From: Alcanivoracaceae bacterium
GTDB lineage: Bacteria > Pseudomonadota > Gammaproteobacteria > Pseudomonadales > Alcanivoracaceae
NCBI GenBank assembly: GCA_029210325.1
Contig: JARGPU010000008.1
Span: 18,023-82,022 of the forward strand
Length of the DNA: 64,000 bases
Reading direction: 5' to 3'
The notes beneath the pieces are model-generated. The model made no database searches, was not told the origin of the DNA, and saw only the letters and a list, made by a program, of their open reading frames with translations. Position numbers and translations under genes: made by a program. This document shows, piece after piece, positions 44,206 to 52,956 of this stretch. Position 1 is the stretch's first letter; each line of letters begins with the position of its first letter.

Positions 44206-45459
44206 ATGAATGCTGAAGTCCGCACCGCACCTACACGAGTTCGCCCCTTTGAGGGCACGCAGCTGCGTCGTACTCCTTTTATGAAAATTATGATGGGGCG
44301 TGACCCTTCACCCTCTCGGGATGAGTACAACTCTCTTGTGGCTGCACTGTGGCAGGGCGATGCGCCGATGGATGCGCTGCTTGACTGGATGTATGAGTAT
44401 GACCCGAGAGAAGGTCGCAAGCTTTATGAACAGGCCGTTGAACAGGGTATAGCCAGCATTGAAGATGCTCCTCAACCGCTGAGAGATTTTTTTGCTCTAG
44501 TCGAATGCACTCCATCTTGGGTGGATCATCAGCTGATTGAGGATGGTGTTTCCTTTATCCATCGTACCGGCCTGGCCGGCCCGTATGTTTTGCGGGATTT
44601 CGCCTTGATGGGTGGGTACCTGCTGTCCGGCTTCAATCACGCACTGGTGATGACCGGAGCGCTGAACCGCGGTGCGGGCCAGCGCATAGCTGAAACCGGA
44701 AAGTGGTGGATCGACTGTACTGAGCACGGAGGTTTGAATCGATTTGGTGCTGGTTTTAAAACCACCTTGAGGGTGCGGATGGTGCATGGCATGGTGCGCC
44801 GTCACCTGCCCAGCCGGCCAGAGTGGGATAACAACGAGTGGGGTTTGCCGGTAAATCAAACCGATATGCTGGCCACGTATTTGGCCTTCGGCCCGATCAT
44901 GCTGGTGGGCATGCGTGCCATGGGCATTCCCGTAACACCGCATGAATCGAAAGCGGTAATGCATCTTTGGAAATATGCAGCATGGGCCATGGGGGTGGAT
45001 AAAAAATGGCTGGTGGATGGCGAGCGAGATGGTCTGGTTCGGTTGTATCAGACATTTTTGACCCAAAGCCGGGCCGACTGGACCAGCGCAGAACTGGGTC
45101 GAGCTTTGGCAGAGGAGCCGCTGCAGCGCGAATTCCCTGTGGGCAAGTACGTGCCCCTGTTACAGGACTTTTGGCGCAAGGTGTTCTATCACAAACACCT
45201 GAGCAATAGCAGTCTTTTCCTCAATCGCAAGCAGATGAAAAAGCTGGGCCTGCCAAGCAATATTCTGCCCTGGTTTCCGTTGCTGACTATGGGGCCACGA
45301 TTTATTGGTTATACAGCTCAGCGTTTTAATCCACTGCTGAAAAGTCGTTTGGAAAGGGAAGGGCGCAAGGCGCAGTTAGCAGCCTTGCGTAGCATGTGGG
45401 GAGACAAGAAACAGGACATTATCAATCCAGGTAATAGTCATCCTGCACATGTTGGCTAA
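44206..45459 (+). CDS. MpaB-type oxygenase (DUF2236), heme-protein family
   Basis: A 417-residue helical protein of the oxygenase MpaB/latex-clearing-protein superfamily. Typical segments are FIHRTGLAGPYVLRDFALMGGYLLSGF, the GKWWIDCTEHGG stretch and the RVRMVHGMVRRHL helix, whose His is expected to help bind heme. Known relatives cleave C=C bonds of polyisoprenoids (Lcp, RoxA-like) or the mycophenolate side chain (MpaB). No Tat or Sec signal is evident. The substrate is unknown. It is monocistronic and ends at a strong terminator. Confidence 0.85.
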   Translation: MNAEVRTAPTRVRPFEGTQLRRTPFMKIMMGRDPSPSRDEYNSLVAALWQGDAPMDALLDWMYEYDPREGRKLYEQAVEQGIASIEDAPQPLRDFFALVECTPSWVDHQLIEDGVSFIHRTGLAGPYVLRDFALMGGYLLSGFNHALVMTGALNRGAGQRIAETGKWWIDCTEHGGLNRFGAGFKTTLRVRMVHGMVRRHLPSRPEWDNNEWGLPVNQTDMLATYLAFGPIMLVGMRAMGIPVTPHESKAVMHLWKYAAWAMGVDKKWLVDGERDGLVRLYQTFLTQSRADWTSAELGRALAEEPLQREFPVGKYVPLLQDFWRKVFYHKHLSNSSLFLNRKQMKKLGLPSNILPWFPLLTMGPRFIGYTAQRFNPLLKSRLEREGRKAQLAALRSMWGDKKQDIINPGNSHPAHVG

Positions 45460-45493
45460 TAAGAAAGGGCGCCTTGTTTGGCGCCCTTTCTTA
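45460..45493. terminator. bidirectional intrinsic terminator
   Basis: Perfect 14-bp arms (TAAGAAAGGGCGCC / GGCGCCCTTTCTTA) with a TTGTTT loop lie between the MpaB-type gene and the convergent UbiB-family gene. Confidence 0.92.
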
Positions 45494-45506
45494 TCTTGCT
45501 ACTGAT

Positions 45507-47072
45507 TTAGCGAACTGCCTGAAAAGCAGGTCCGATCAGGTGGGGGAGTAGATAACGGTTTACATCCATATCTGGCTTGTAGTGAACAAACAGGCCGCCC
45601 AAGGTGGTAAAGACCCGAGCCAGCATGATGAACTCTGCTGGCAGCTTGTCTACCGGGTCCTGCTCCGCCATACGGAAAAGCCGCTCGCCTTCAGCCAGCA
45701 TATCGTCTGCCGATGGCCATACCATACGGCCGCTGCCCATGTTCATGGCGGCATTACGAATCTGATTGAGCAAGGCATTGGAAAATGCCAGCAAAGTATC
45801 TGGCTTGCCACTGCGGGTGCGGAATCCCAGCTCCGTGAGAGCGTTAGCGATAGCGTCGCTGTCGTCTACAAGTGCTGCGCCGAGGACCTTCTGATAGCCA
45901 TTACGGAACGCGCTTGAAAGCTCCATGGTGCAACCGAAATCCAGCATCACCAGCTCGTTGCTATCGGTGACCAGAAAGTTGCCTGGATGTGGGTCCGCCT
46001 GAAACACCCCGAACTGCAGTACCTGACGAAGGTACAGGTCAAGTAAGCGTCCGAGTAACTCTGATACGCCAGCGTGATCTCCAGCTTCACGTCGTTGCTC
46101 CAATTCGCTACCAAAGTTGCGGCCCTCGATAAATTCGCTGACCAGCACCTTTTTATTGCTATGGGTGGCAATTAGTTCCGGCACCCTGACTGCGCTGACA
46201 CCGTCCAGACGGGAGCGAATATCGCTCATCCAGCGTGCTTCATTGCGATAGTCCAACTCTTCGCGCAGGGTTCGCTCTATCTCTGCGGTAATAGTGTCCA
46301 GATCAGTTGGAGGCAGTAGCGATTCAATGCTGCCGACAAAAAGCTTTAATAACGCCATGTCCAGATCAATGACCTCGGACAGTCCTGGGCGTTGCACCTT
46401 TACCGCAACGCAGCGGCCATCATGCATCACCGCCTTGTGTACTTGGCCGATGCTTGCTGCAGCTATTGGTTGTGGGTCAAATTCGAGGAATAGCTTTTCC
46501 AGTGGTTGCTGCAGGCTTGATTCAATCACCTCGCGAATGGCTGAGAAATTTTCGGGGTGAGCGCGATCCTGCAGTACTTTTAATTCATCGACCCACGGTT
46601 GCGGAAGAATATCGCCGCGGGCGGAAAGCAGCTGGCCGATTTTCAGAAAGGCACCACCCTGCTGTAGTGAGGTTTCTACAAAGCGTTGTGCATTTTTACG
46701 ATGCAGCTCGTCTAATGCGGTGGCCATGCGACTACGGGACATAAATGCAGAGCGGGTACCCCACAGTCGATAGCTGGTAGTTAGTCTGGTCAGCATCCAG
46801 CCTGTTTTGGACAGTCGTTTGAGACGTTCTGGCCATTGCGCTGCCTCCTGAGCGATTGCCTCATATTCTTCGCGGGCGAGCTCGGCGCCCGCTTGCATCT
46901 CGCGCCAGGCGCGCAGTGCTTTTTCTGCCAGTTCACGGCCCTGCCAGACAGTCTGTTCAACGGCGCCAAGGGTGGCATTCATCACCGTAAGCCAGGTTTT
47001 CAAGCCGTTGTTGCGGCGTGCTGCCTGACGTGGCTCGGATTGAGTGACGGCAGAGGTTTGGGTCGCCGGCAT
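45507..47072 (-). CDS. UbiB/ABC1 (ADCK-like) family atypical kinase
   Basis: A 521-residue protein with the UbiB-family hallmarks: the KxGQ motif in FLKIGQLLSARGD, the Ala-rich loop AAASIGQVH in place of a Gly-rich loop, VAVKVQRPG with the ATP-site Lys, DPHPGNFLV and MLDFG. Family members are ATPases that assist coenzyme Q synthesis or lipid movement. It lacks the C-terminal membrane helices of UbiB proper and is not beside ubiE or ubiJ, so it is likely a paralogue. GAGGAG supports the ATG at 47072. Confidence 0.88.
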   Translation of the reverse strand: MPATQTSAVTQSEPRQAARRNNGLKTWLTVMNATLGAVEQTVWQGRELAEKALRAWREMQAGAELAREEYEAIAQEAAQWPERLKRLSKTGWMLTRLTTSYRLWGTRSAFMSRSRMATALDELHRKNAQRFVETSLQQGGAFLKIGQLLSARGDILPQPWVDELKVLQDRAHPENFSAIREVIESSLQQPLEKLFLEFDPQPIAAASIGQVHKAVMHDGRCVAVKVQRPGLSEVIDLDMALLKLFVGSIESLLPPTDLDTITAEIERTLREELDYRNEARWMSDIRSRLDGVSAVRVPELIATHSNKKVLVSEFIEGRNFGSELEQRREAGDHAGVSELLGRLLDLYLRQVLQFGVFQADPHPGNFLVTDSNELVMLDFGCTMELSSAFRNGYQKVLGAALVDDSDAIANALTELGFRTRSGKPDTLLAFSNALLNQIRNAAMNMGSGRMVWPSADDMLAEGERLFRMAEQDPVDKLPAEFIMLARVFTTLGGLFVHYKPDMDVNRYLLPHLIGPAFQAVR

Positions 47073-47128
47073 AATGGTGCTCCTCAAAGTGATTGTCATT
47101 TTTTGTAGTACACTTTTATTTATAAAAA

Positions 47129-47160
47129 AGCCGGCAGCGACAATTTGTCTGTTACCGGCT
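47129..47160 (-). terminator. intrinsic terminator of the RHH/zinc-ribbon gene
   Basis: On the minus strand AGCCGG pairs with CCGGCT around an inner GACA/TGTC hairpin, followed directly by TTTTTT (47128-47124). Confidence 0.7.
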
Positions 47161-47177
47161 CGCGGTTGAAGCTGTTG

Positions 47178-47672
47178 TTACAGGGTGCTGATACAGTCGC
47201 TGCATAGCCAGACAACGGGTATTTCCGCTGCACTGGTCAGGCCACGAAAGGCTCGCTCACCCCGTGATAAATCCTTGCCGCACTCGATGCATTGTCCGGG
47301 CTTGTTAACGATCACATCTTGCCATGCATCGACGCTGTCCAGCAGTTGACCTGCCAGCGTGCCACCTTGCTTTGCCGGGGTCAGCGGCTTGCTCGGGGTC
47401 TCTCCACGAGCAGTAGCGGCGAGCTTGCGAGCATCGCGGGTAACATGCTCCACCAGCGCACTGGAGTCGGCGACGATGCCATCGACCAGATTGAAGGTGT
47501 CCTCCAGCACATTGCGGATCAGGTGCGACACAGTCATACGTTTCTGCTCGGCCGCTTCTTTCAGAGTGCTCTCCAGATCCTTTGGCACCCGCGTCTGGAT
47601 GACCCGATCCTTGCGCTCGTCTTCTGCCGCGGGCTTGCGCCCACGGGGTGCTTTGTCTGTCTTCGAGGGCAT
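47178..47672 (-). CDS. ribbon-helix-helix protein with C-terminal zinc ribbon
   Basis: A 164-residue protein. Residues 1-22 are basic and disordered. Residues 24-62 (IQTRVPKDLESTLKEAAEQ...SHLIRNVLEDTF) match an Arc/MetJ ribbon-helix-helix DNA-binding fold. A helical linker follows, then a C-terminal zinc-ribbon with Cys128-x2-Cys131 and Cys157-x2-Cys160. The combination suggests a metal- or redox-responsive DNA-binding protein, but I do not know a characterised homologue. It sits alone between a kinase-like gene and a divergent ABC exporter and may regulate the latter. Confidence 0.75.
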   Translation of the reverse strand: MPSKTDKAPRGRKPAAEDERKDRVIQTRVPKDLESTLKEAAEQKRMTVSHLIRNVLEDTFNLVDGIVADSSALVEHVTRDARKLAATARGETPSKPLTPAKQGGTLAGQLLDSVDAWQDVIVNKPGQCIECGKDLSRGERAFRGLTSAAEIPVVWLCSDCISTL

Positions 47673-47793
47673 GCTCTGTCCGGCCTCTGATTTGATGTAA
47701 TACAAAATATGACGTTCTCCCCGTGGCTGTCAACTGCCCCATCTGGCCTGCCAGCCTGCTATTCTTGGCGCCCCTGCCAGTACGGAGCCTGCC

Positions 47794-49587
47794 TTGCGTA
47801 ATCTCGGCCAGATCGACTACTCCCCGGATCAGCGCCCTAACTGGCGCATTATTGCCTCCCTGTGGCCCTATCTGACCGAGTTTCCCGGCAGGGTGGTGCT
47901 ATCGCTGGTGCTGTTGGTGGCCGCCAAGCTGGCCACCGTGGCTATGCCACTGGCCCTCAAATACATCGTTGATACAGTTGAGCAGGCCCGTGGCAGTGAG
48001 GTGTTGCTATGGATGCCGCTCATACTGGTACTGGCCTATGGTGCTCTACGACTGGCTTCTACCTTATTTGGCGAGTTGCGTGATGCGGTTTTTGCCCGAG
48101 TGGCGGAGCGCGCCATGCGCCGCGTGTCACTTAAGGTTTTTCAGCATCTGCATCGTCTGGAGTTGAGTTTTCATCTGTCGCGTCGCACGGGTGCGCTGTC
48201 TCGGGATATTGAACGCGGCACCACCGGGGTCAGTTTTCTGCTGCGCTTTATGCTGTTCAATATTGTCCCGACGCTGCTGGAAATACTACTGGTGGCGCTA
48301 ATCCTGCTGGCGGCTTTTCGCCCGGGCTATGTGTTGGTGGTGGTCGCCGCCGTATTTGTCTATGTACTGTTTTCGGTGCGAGTGACGGAATGGCGTACTC
48401 GTTACGTACGTGAGTCCAATGAAATGGACAATCAGTCCAATACCCGTGCGGTGGACAGCCTGCTGAACTTCGAGACGGTAAAATATTTCGGTAACGAGGA
48501 GTTCGAGTCGCAGCGCTATGACCAGGATCTTGAAAGCTGGGAGTCAGCACGGATGAAGAATCGTCTGTCACTGGCGGCGCTCAACTCCGGTCAGGCGTTT
48601 ATTATCGCCGTGACTATGACGGCGATGATGTGGATGGCGGTGACGGATGTTCAGCGTGGCAGCATGACGCTGGGTGATCTGACCATGATCAATGCCTATT
48701 TGATCCAGTTATTTATTCCTCTCAACGCACTGGGCTTTATTTACCGCGAGATACGTCAGTCGCTGGTCAATATCGAACGTATGTTTAGCCTGCTCGGGCA
48801 GAAGGCCTTGATCGTCGATAGGCCCGATGCGCAAACACTGGCTGCAGGTCCTGCTGCGATACAGTTTGACGAGGTCGGCTTCGGCTATCAGGAGCCGCGG
48901 CCAATATTGAAGAATGTCAGCTTCGCGGTGCCGGCGGGACATAAGGTGGCGGTGGTGGGGCGTAGCGGCGCCGGTAAGTCGACCATTGGCCGGTTACTAT
49001 TCCGCTTCTTTGATGTCACCGACGGCGCAGTGCGTATCAATGGTATCAATATCCGTGACCTGACCCAGAGTAGCCTGCGTGCCGCCATCGGCGTAGTGCC
49101 ACAGGATACTGTTCTATTCAACGACACCATCTGGAATAACATTGCCTATGGACGACCGGATGCCAGCGATGAGGAAATTCGGCGGGCCGCCTCACTGGCT
49201 CATCTGGATGATTTTATTGCGGCGTTGCCGGATGGCTTTCAGTCCAAGGTGGGTGAGCGGGGCTTGAAGGTCTCTGGCGGGGAAAAGCAGCGTATCGCCA
49301 TTGCCCGGGTGTTACTCAAGGACCCTCCGATACTGTTGTTGGATGAAGCAACCTCGTCGCTGGACTCTCATGCTGAGCAGGCAGTGCTGGCTGCTCTGAA
49401 TGAAGTGGCCCGGAAAAGAACTACACTGGTCATCGCTCACAGGCTATCGACGATCCGTGATGCCGAGCAGATCCTGGTGCTAGACCAGGGGCAGATTGTC
49501 GAATCCGGTGATCACGCTACGCTGCTGCGCAACAACGGTGTTTATGCCGGGTTGTGGCGCCAGCAGCAGGAAGAGGCCGTTAAATAG
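47794..49587 (+). CDS. Atm1-like ABC half-transporter (heavy-metal/glutathione-conjugate type)
   Basis: A 597-residue fused exporter of the Atm1/ABCB7/HMT1 group. The membrane domain has the group's HLSRRTGALSRDIERGTTG loop and FMLFNIVPTLLEI helix. The nucleotide-binding domain has GRSGAGKST, VSGGEKQR and ILLLDEATSS. Relatives export glutathione persulfide or metal-glutathione conjugates and protect against heavy metals. It starts with TTG at 47794 after CGGAG, an uncommon start that may limit expression. The divergent RHH/zinc-ribbon protein is a possible regulator. Confidence 0.9.
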   Translation: MRNLGQIDYSPDQRPNWRIIASLWPYLTEFPGRVVLSLVLLVAAKLATVAMPLALKYIVDTVEQARGSEVLLWMPLILVLAYGALRLASTLFGELRDAVFARVAERAMRRVSLKVFQHLHRLELSFHLSRRTGALSRDIERGTTGVSFLLRFMLFNIVPTLLEILLVALILLAAFRPGYVLVVVAAVFVYVLFSVRVTEWRTRYVRESNEMDNQSNTRAVDSLLNFETVKYFGNEEFESQRYDQDLESWESARMKNRLSLAALNSGQAFIIAVTMTAMMWMAVTDVQRGSMTLGDLTMINAYLIQLFIPLNALGFIYREIRQSLVNIERMFSLLGQKALIVDRPDAQTLAAGPAAIQFDEVGFGYQEPRPILKNVSFAVPAGHKVAVVGRSGAGKSTIGRLLFRFFDVTDGAVRINGINIRDLTQSSLRAAIGVVPQDTVLFNDTIWNNIAYGRPDASDEEIRRAASLAHLDDFIAALPDGFQSKVGERGLKVSGGEKQRIAIARVLLKDPPILLLDEATSSLDSHAEQAVLAALNEVARKRTTLVIAHRLSTIRDAEQILVLDQGQIVESGDHATLLRNNGVYAGLWRQQQEEAVK

Positions 49588-50625
49588 TCAGCCTGCTATT
49601 TTCCACGGCACCTCAATGCCTGCCTGCCAGGGCACCATGGTTACTCCGCCCACATCCACCTGCGCTGGAATAATCCAACTATCGCGTATCAGCGTGACGG
49701 TATCGCTATTGCGCGGCAGACGGTAAAAGTCCGGGCCGAAGAAACTGGCGAACGCCTCCAGTTTGTCCAGGGCGTTGTGCTGGTCGAAAAAGGTTGCATA
49801 TAACGGCAGAGCCGCTGGTGCCGAGTAGCAGCCGGCACAGCCGCAGGCGGCCTCCTTTTTATTTTGTGCATGAGGCGCCGAATCTGTGCCCAGAAAAAAG
49901 CGCGAATCACCGCTAAGCACAGCCTGCTGGATGGCCTGTTGATGCTCGCGGCGTTTTAGAATTGGCAGGCAGTAGTTGTGCGGTCGCACACCACCAACCA
50001 GCAAGTCGTTGCGATTCATCATTAAGTGCTGCGGCGTCACAGTTGCCGCGGTCAGGCGCTGATGGGCCTGAACAAACTCAATGCCGTCGCGGGTGGTAAC
50101 GTGCTCCAGAACGATACGCAACGCCGGGAATTTTTCCCGGATATCGTTCAGGTAACGATCGATAAACACCTTTTCCCGGTCAAAGATGTCAATTTCCGAT
50201 TCAGTTACTTCACCGTGCAGCAGAAGTGGCAGGTCGTGTTTTTCCAGCGCTTCATACAAGTGATAGATGGCTGCCGGGTCCCGTACGCCACTGTCAGAAT
50301 TAGTCGTCGCGCCGGCAGGGTACAGCTTGGCGCCATAAACGATGCCGCTGGAGGCGGCCTCGGCGATGTCAGCCGGACTGGTCACATCGGTAAGATAAAT
50401 CACCATCAGCGGTTCGAAATCAGCCTCTGCCGGCGCTGCCGCCATGATCCGCTGGCGGTAGGCCAGCGCCCGCGCTGCGGTGGTTACCGGCGGAGTCAGG
50501 TTGGGCATGACAATGGCCCGGCGGAATGTTGCAGCAGTGGCTGGCACTGTGCCGCGTAATTGCTCGCCATCGCGAAAGTGCAGGTGCCAGTCATCCGGGC
50601 GGGTCAGGGTGAGGGTCTGGCTCAT
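49588..50625 (-). CDS. pyrC: dihydroorotase
   Basis: A 345-residue amidohydrolase of the short PyrC type. Ligands are seen in DWHLHFRDG (HxH), the carbamylated Lys in YGAKLYPAGATTNS, the His in VLEHVTT and the Asp in GTDSAPH. It interconverts carbamoyl-aspartate and dihydroorotate in pyrimidine synthesis. GGAG precedes the ATG at 50625. It lies end to end with the convergent Atm1-like gene, with no bases between the stops. Confidence 0.96.
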   Translation of the reverse strand: MSQTLTLTRPDDWHLHFRDGEQLRGTVPATAATFRRAIVMPNLTPPVTTAARALAYRQRIMAAAPAEADFEPLMVIYLTDVTSPADIAEAASSGIVYGAKLYPAGATTNSDSGVRDPAAIYHLYEALEKHDLPLLLHGEVTESEIDIFDREKVFIDRYLNDIREKFPALRIVLEHVTTRDGIEFVQAHQRLTAATVTPQHLMMNRNDLLVGGVRPHNYCLPILKRREHQQAIQQAVLSGDSRFFLGTDSAPHAQNKKEAACGCAGCYSAPAALPLYATFFDQHNALDKLEAFASFFGPDFYRLPRNSDTVTLIRDSWIIPAQVDVGGVTMVPWQAGIEVPWKIAG

Positions 50626-50789
50626 GCGGGGTCTCCGGTAGATGAGGTCATTCAGGTGGGCAAGGATAGCGGCTGTGACGCAGGTCATGCCACTGACAGG
50701 CATGCTTTGTTCATATCAGCGGGGCAGGGTACCATGCCATCTATACGTCAGCGCACCGCTTCAAGACGGTGCAGATAAGGAAGCAGATT

Positions 50790-51701
50790 ATGAATATCCG
50801 ACGACTGGCTCCCTGGCTGGCCGCCATTTTGTTGTCTGTCAGTGGCCATAGTCTTGGACAGGCCGGTGACGTTCAGTTGGCGTCCGTGCACGCCGCGGTT
50901 GCTCGGCTGGCAGATGGTGAGTTGCAGGTGGCCAAGCACGCTGACCGGCAGGTGCCGATTGCCTCGATTACCAAATTGATGACTGCAATGGTGGTGCTGG
51001 ATGCCCAGCAGGATCTTAATGAATGGTTAACCGTTCAGCCGCGCCAGCAACAGCTTGGTAAAACTGCGTGGACGCGTATGCGCAATGCCTCACAGGCAAA
51101 GCGCAGAGACCTGCTGCATATTGCCCTGATGTCGTCAGAGAATATTGCCTGTGATGTGTTGGCGCGACATTTCCCGGGAGGCCTGTCAGCCTTTGTTGAG
51201 GCAATGAACAGCAAGGCCACGGCATTAGGCATGCAGGATACGGTGTTCTTTGATCCAGCCGGCCTGTCGCCCAATAATCTTTCTACGGCGGCGGACCTGG
51301 TGAAGATGGTGCGCGCGGCGCACCAGTATGATTTGATTCGTGATGTCACCACTTCAACCTACCATCAGGTGACGTTTCGCAAGCCTCGTTACTCACTGCA
51401 GTATGGTAATACCAATCCACTGGTGCGTAGTTCGCGCTGGGACGTGGCGCTGAGCAAAACCGGCTATCTGTCCGAGGCTGGCCGTTGTCTGGTCATGGTG
51501 TTGAAGGTCGACGGCGAGCAGACAGTGTTTGTGTTGCTCGATTCTCTGGGGACTCGTACCCCTGTGGGTGATGCGGGACGGCTGCGTCGCTGGCTGGAAA
51601 GTGGTGACCCGGGCTCGGTGGCAGTAGCGGCGCGTAACTACGAGCGAGAGCGCAGCGCCGCCTATCGGGCTGACGCAGTATCCCAGAATATCACTCGCTG
51701 A
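50790..51701 (+). CDS. pbpG: D-alanyl-D-alanine endopeptidase (PBP7-like)
   Basis: A 303-residue penicillin-binding protein of the S11 family. A signal peptide covers residues 1-25. The SxxK motif is SITK (59-62), SxN is in SSEN (115-118), and KTG is in SKTGYLSEAG near residue 225. PBP7 cleaves DD-crosslinks in peptidoglycan. It lacks the C-terminal amphipathic anchor of PBP5. AAGGAAG lies before the ATG at 50790. It is a single gene flanked by divergent pyrC and a convergent cyclase. Confidence 0.92.
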   Translation: MNIRRLAPWLAAILLSVSGHSLGQAGDVQLASVHAAVARLADGELQVAKHADRQVPIASITKLMTAMVVLDAQQDLNEWLTVQPRQQQLGKTAWTRMRNASQAKRRDLLHIALMSSENIACDVLARHFPGGLSAFVEAMNSKATALGMQDTVFFDPAGLSPNNLSTAADLVKMVRAAHQYDLIRDVTTSTYHQVTFRKPRYSLQYGNTNPLVRSSRWDVALSKTGYLSEAGRCLVMVLKVDGEQTVFVLLDSLGTRTPVGDAGRLRRWLESGDPGSVAVAARNYERERSAAYRADAVSQNITR

Positions 51702-51734
51702 TGCAGCTCCATGGTTACTCTCGACTGGAGTGAC

Positions 51735-52883
51735 TCAGGCAGAAATTACCCGGTTGCGGCCCGCACGCTTCGCTTCGTACATCGCTTCATCGGCAAGGTG
51801 AATGATGTGGTCGCTATCATTGATTTCACTGCGCACCCGACTACTCACACCGACGCTGGCTGATAGCGGCAGGGCGACGCCTTTGGCGTCAATCACCAGA
51901 GAGCCGATGGCCCGTCTACAGCGTTCGGCAATTTCCATGGCGTGATGACTTTGTGCGCCGGGCAACAGGATCAGAAACTCCTCACCACCGTAGCGGCCGA
52001 TGATTTCCTCCTGACGCAGGCAGTCCCGTAATGCATGGGCCGCCGCATGCAGCGCCCGGTCGCCGACCAGATGACCGTGGTCGTCATTGATCTGCTTGAA
52101 GTGGTCGATATCTACCATTAGCACGGATAGCGGGAAATTACCCTTTCGACTATTTGAAAGAATCAGGTCAAGGGTTGCGAGAATGTGGCGGCGGTTGGCC
52201 ACGCCGGTCAGGGCATCGGTCTGAGACAGGGTGCGGATGTCTTCTTCGCGACTGTGCCAAGCCTTGACCATGGCGCTCATAATCACAGTTTGATAAGCGA
52301 CATAGAAGCCGGCAGCCAGCATCAGGCACAAGGTCCAGTATAGATTCAGGTGCGCGGAGGCGGCCTGTTGCTGATTGAGTATCGGTGCATAGGGAATAAC
52401 CTGCAGCGCGGATAGCAGGCTTAGCGTCAGCATCATGGCGAGGCCGGCTACAAAAATCAGCAGCACCTGGCGGATGCTGAACAGGATAAGACCGAGCATT
52501 GGCGCTCCCATCATTACCAGTCCGGTGACCACGTTCAGGGTGCCAATCAGGTAGCAAGCGGTAATCGAGGTGATCGCATAGACCCACAGGGTGATGTTGG
52601 TATAGACCGGCGAGGTTTGCTGGCGCTGGTCGAGCCATAGCCCGTACTTGCCAAGGGCTAGCCACAGGGCCACACAACCGAATGAGTAGGCGGCGGTGGG
52701 TAGCATCATGGCGTGGTTGAAGAGTTGCTGATCCTGGATCACAAAGTGGCTGACCAGTGCCCACAGGCCCAACAGACCGAAAACCGGTGCCGCGACCCAG
52801 CACACCACGGCGCTACGACGCGCCTCCGAGGCGTTCAGTTGGCGGCCGGTCTGGTCGCTGAGCTTGGTTAAAATGCGTTGCAT
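51735..52883 (-). CDS. membrane-bound GGDEF diguanylate cyclase
   Basis: A 382-residue protein with about six transmembrane helices in residues 25-210 and a C-terminal GGDEF domain. The active site is GRYGGEEF near residue 297, fully conserved for c-di-GMP synthesis. The inhibitory I-site position five residues upstream reads RQEE instead of RxxD, so product inhibition may be altered. The membrane part is not a known sensor family to me. It is divergent from xerD. Confidence 0.92.
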   Translation of the reverse strand: MQRILTKLSDQTGRQLNASEARRSAVVCWVAAPVFGLLGLWALVSHFVIQDQQLFNHAMMLPTAAYSFGCVALWLALGKYGLWLDQRQQTSPVYTNITLWVYAITSITACYLIGTLNVVTGLVMMGAPMLGLILFSIRQVLLIFVAGLAMMLTLSLLSALQVIPYAPILNQQQAASAHLNLYWTLCLMLAAGFYVAYQTVIMSAMVKAWHSREEDIRTLSQTDALTGVANRRHILATLDLILSNSRKGNFPLSVLMVDIDHFKQINDDHGHLVGDRALHAAAHALRDCLRQEEIIGRYGGEEFLILLPGAQSHHAMEIAERCRRAIGSLVIDAKGVALPLSASVGVSSRVRSEINDSDHIIHLADEAMYEAKRAGRNRVISA

Positions 52884-52956
52884 CCGTGTCTCTGCTGGCG
52901 AACTGCTACTGTCTGCAGTCTAATGTTGTGCACCACGGATAACAAAGTGTAGCCGC

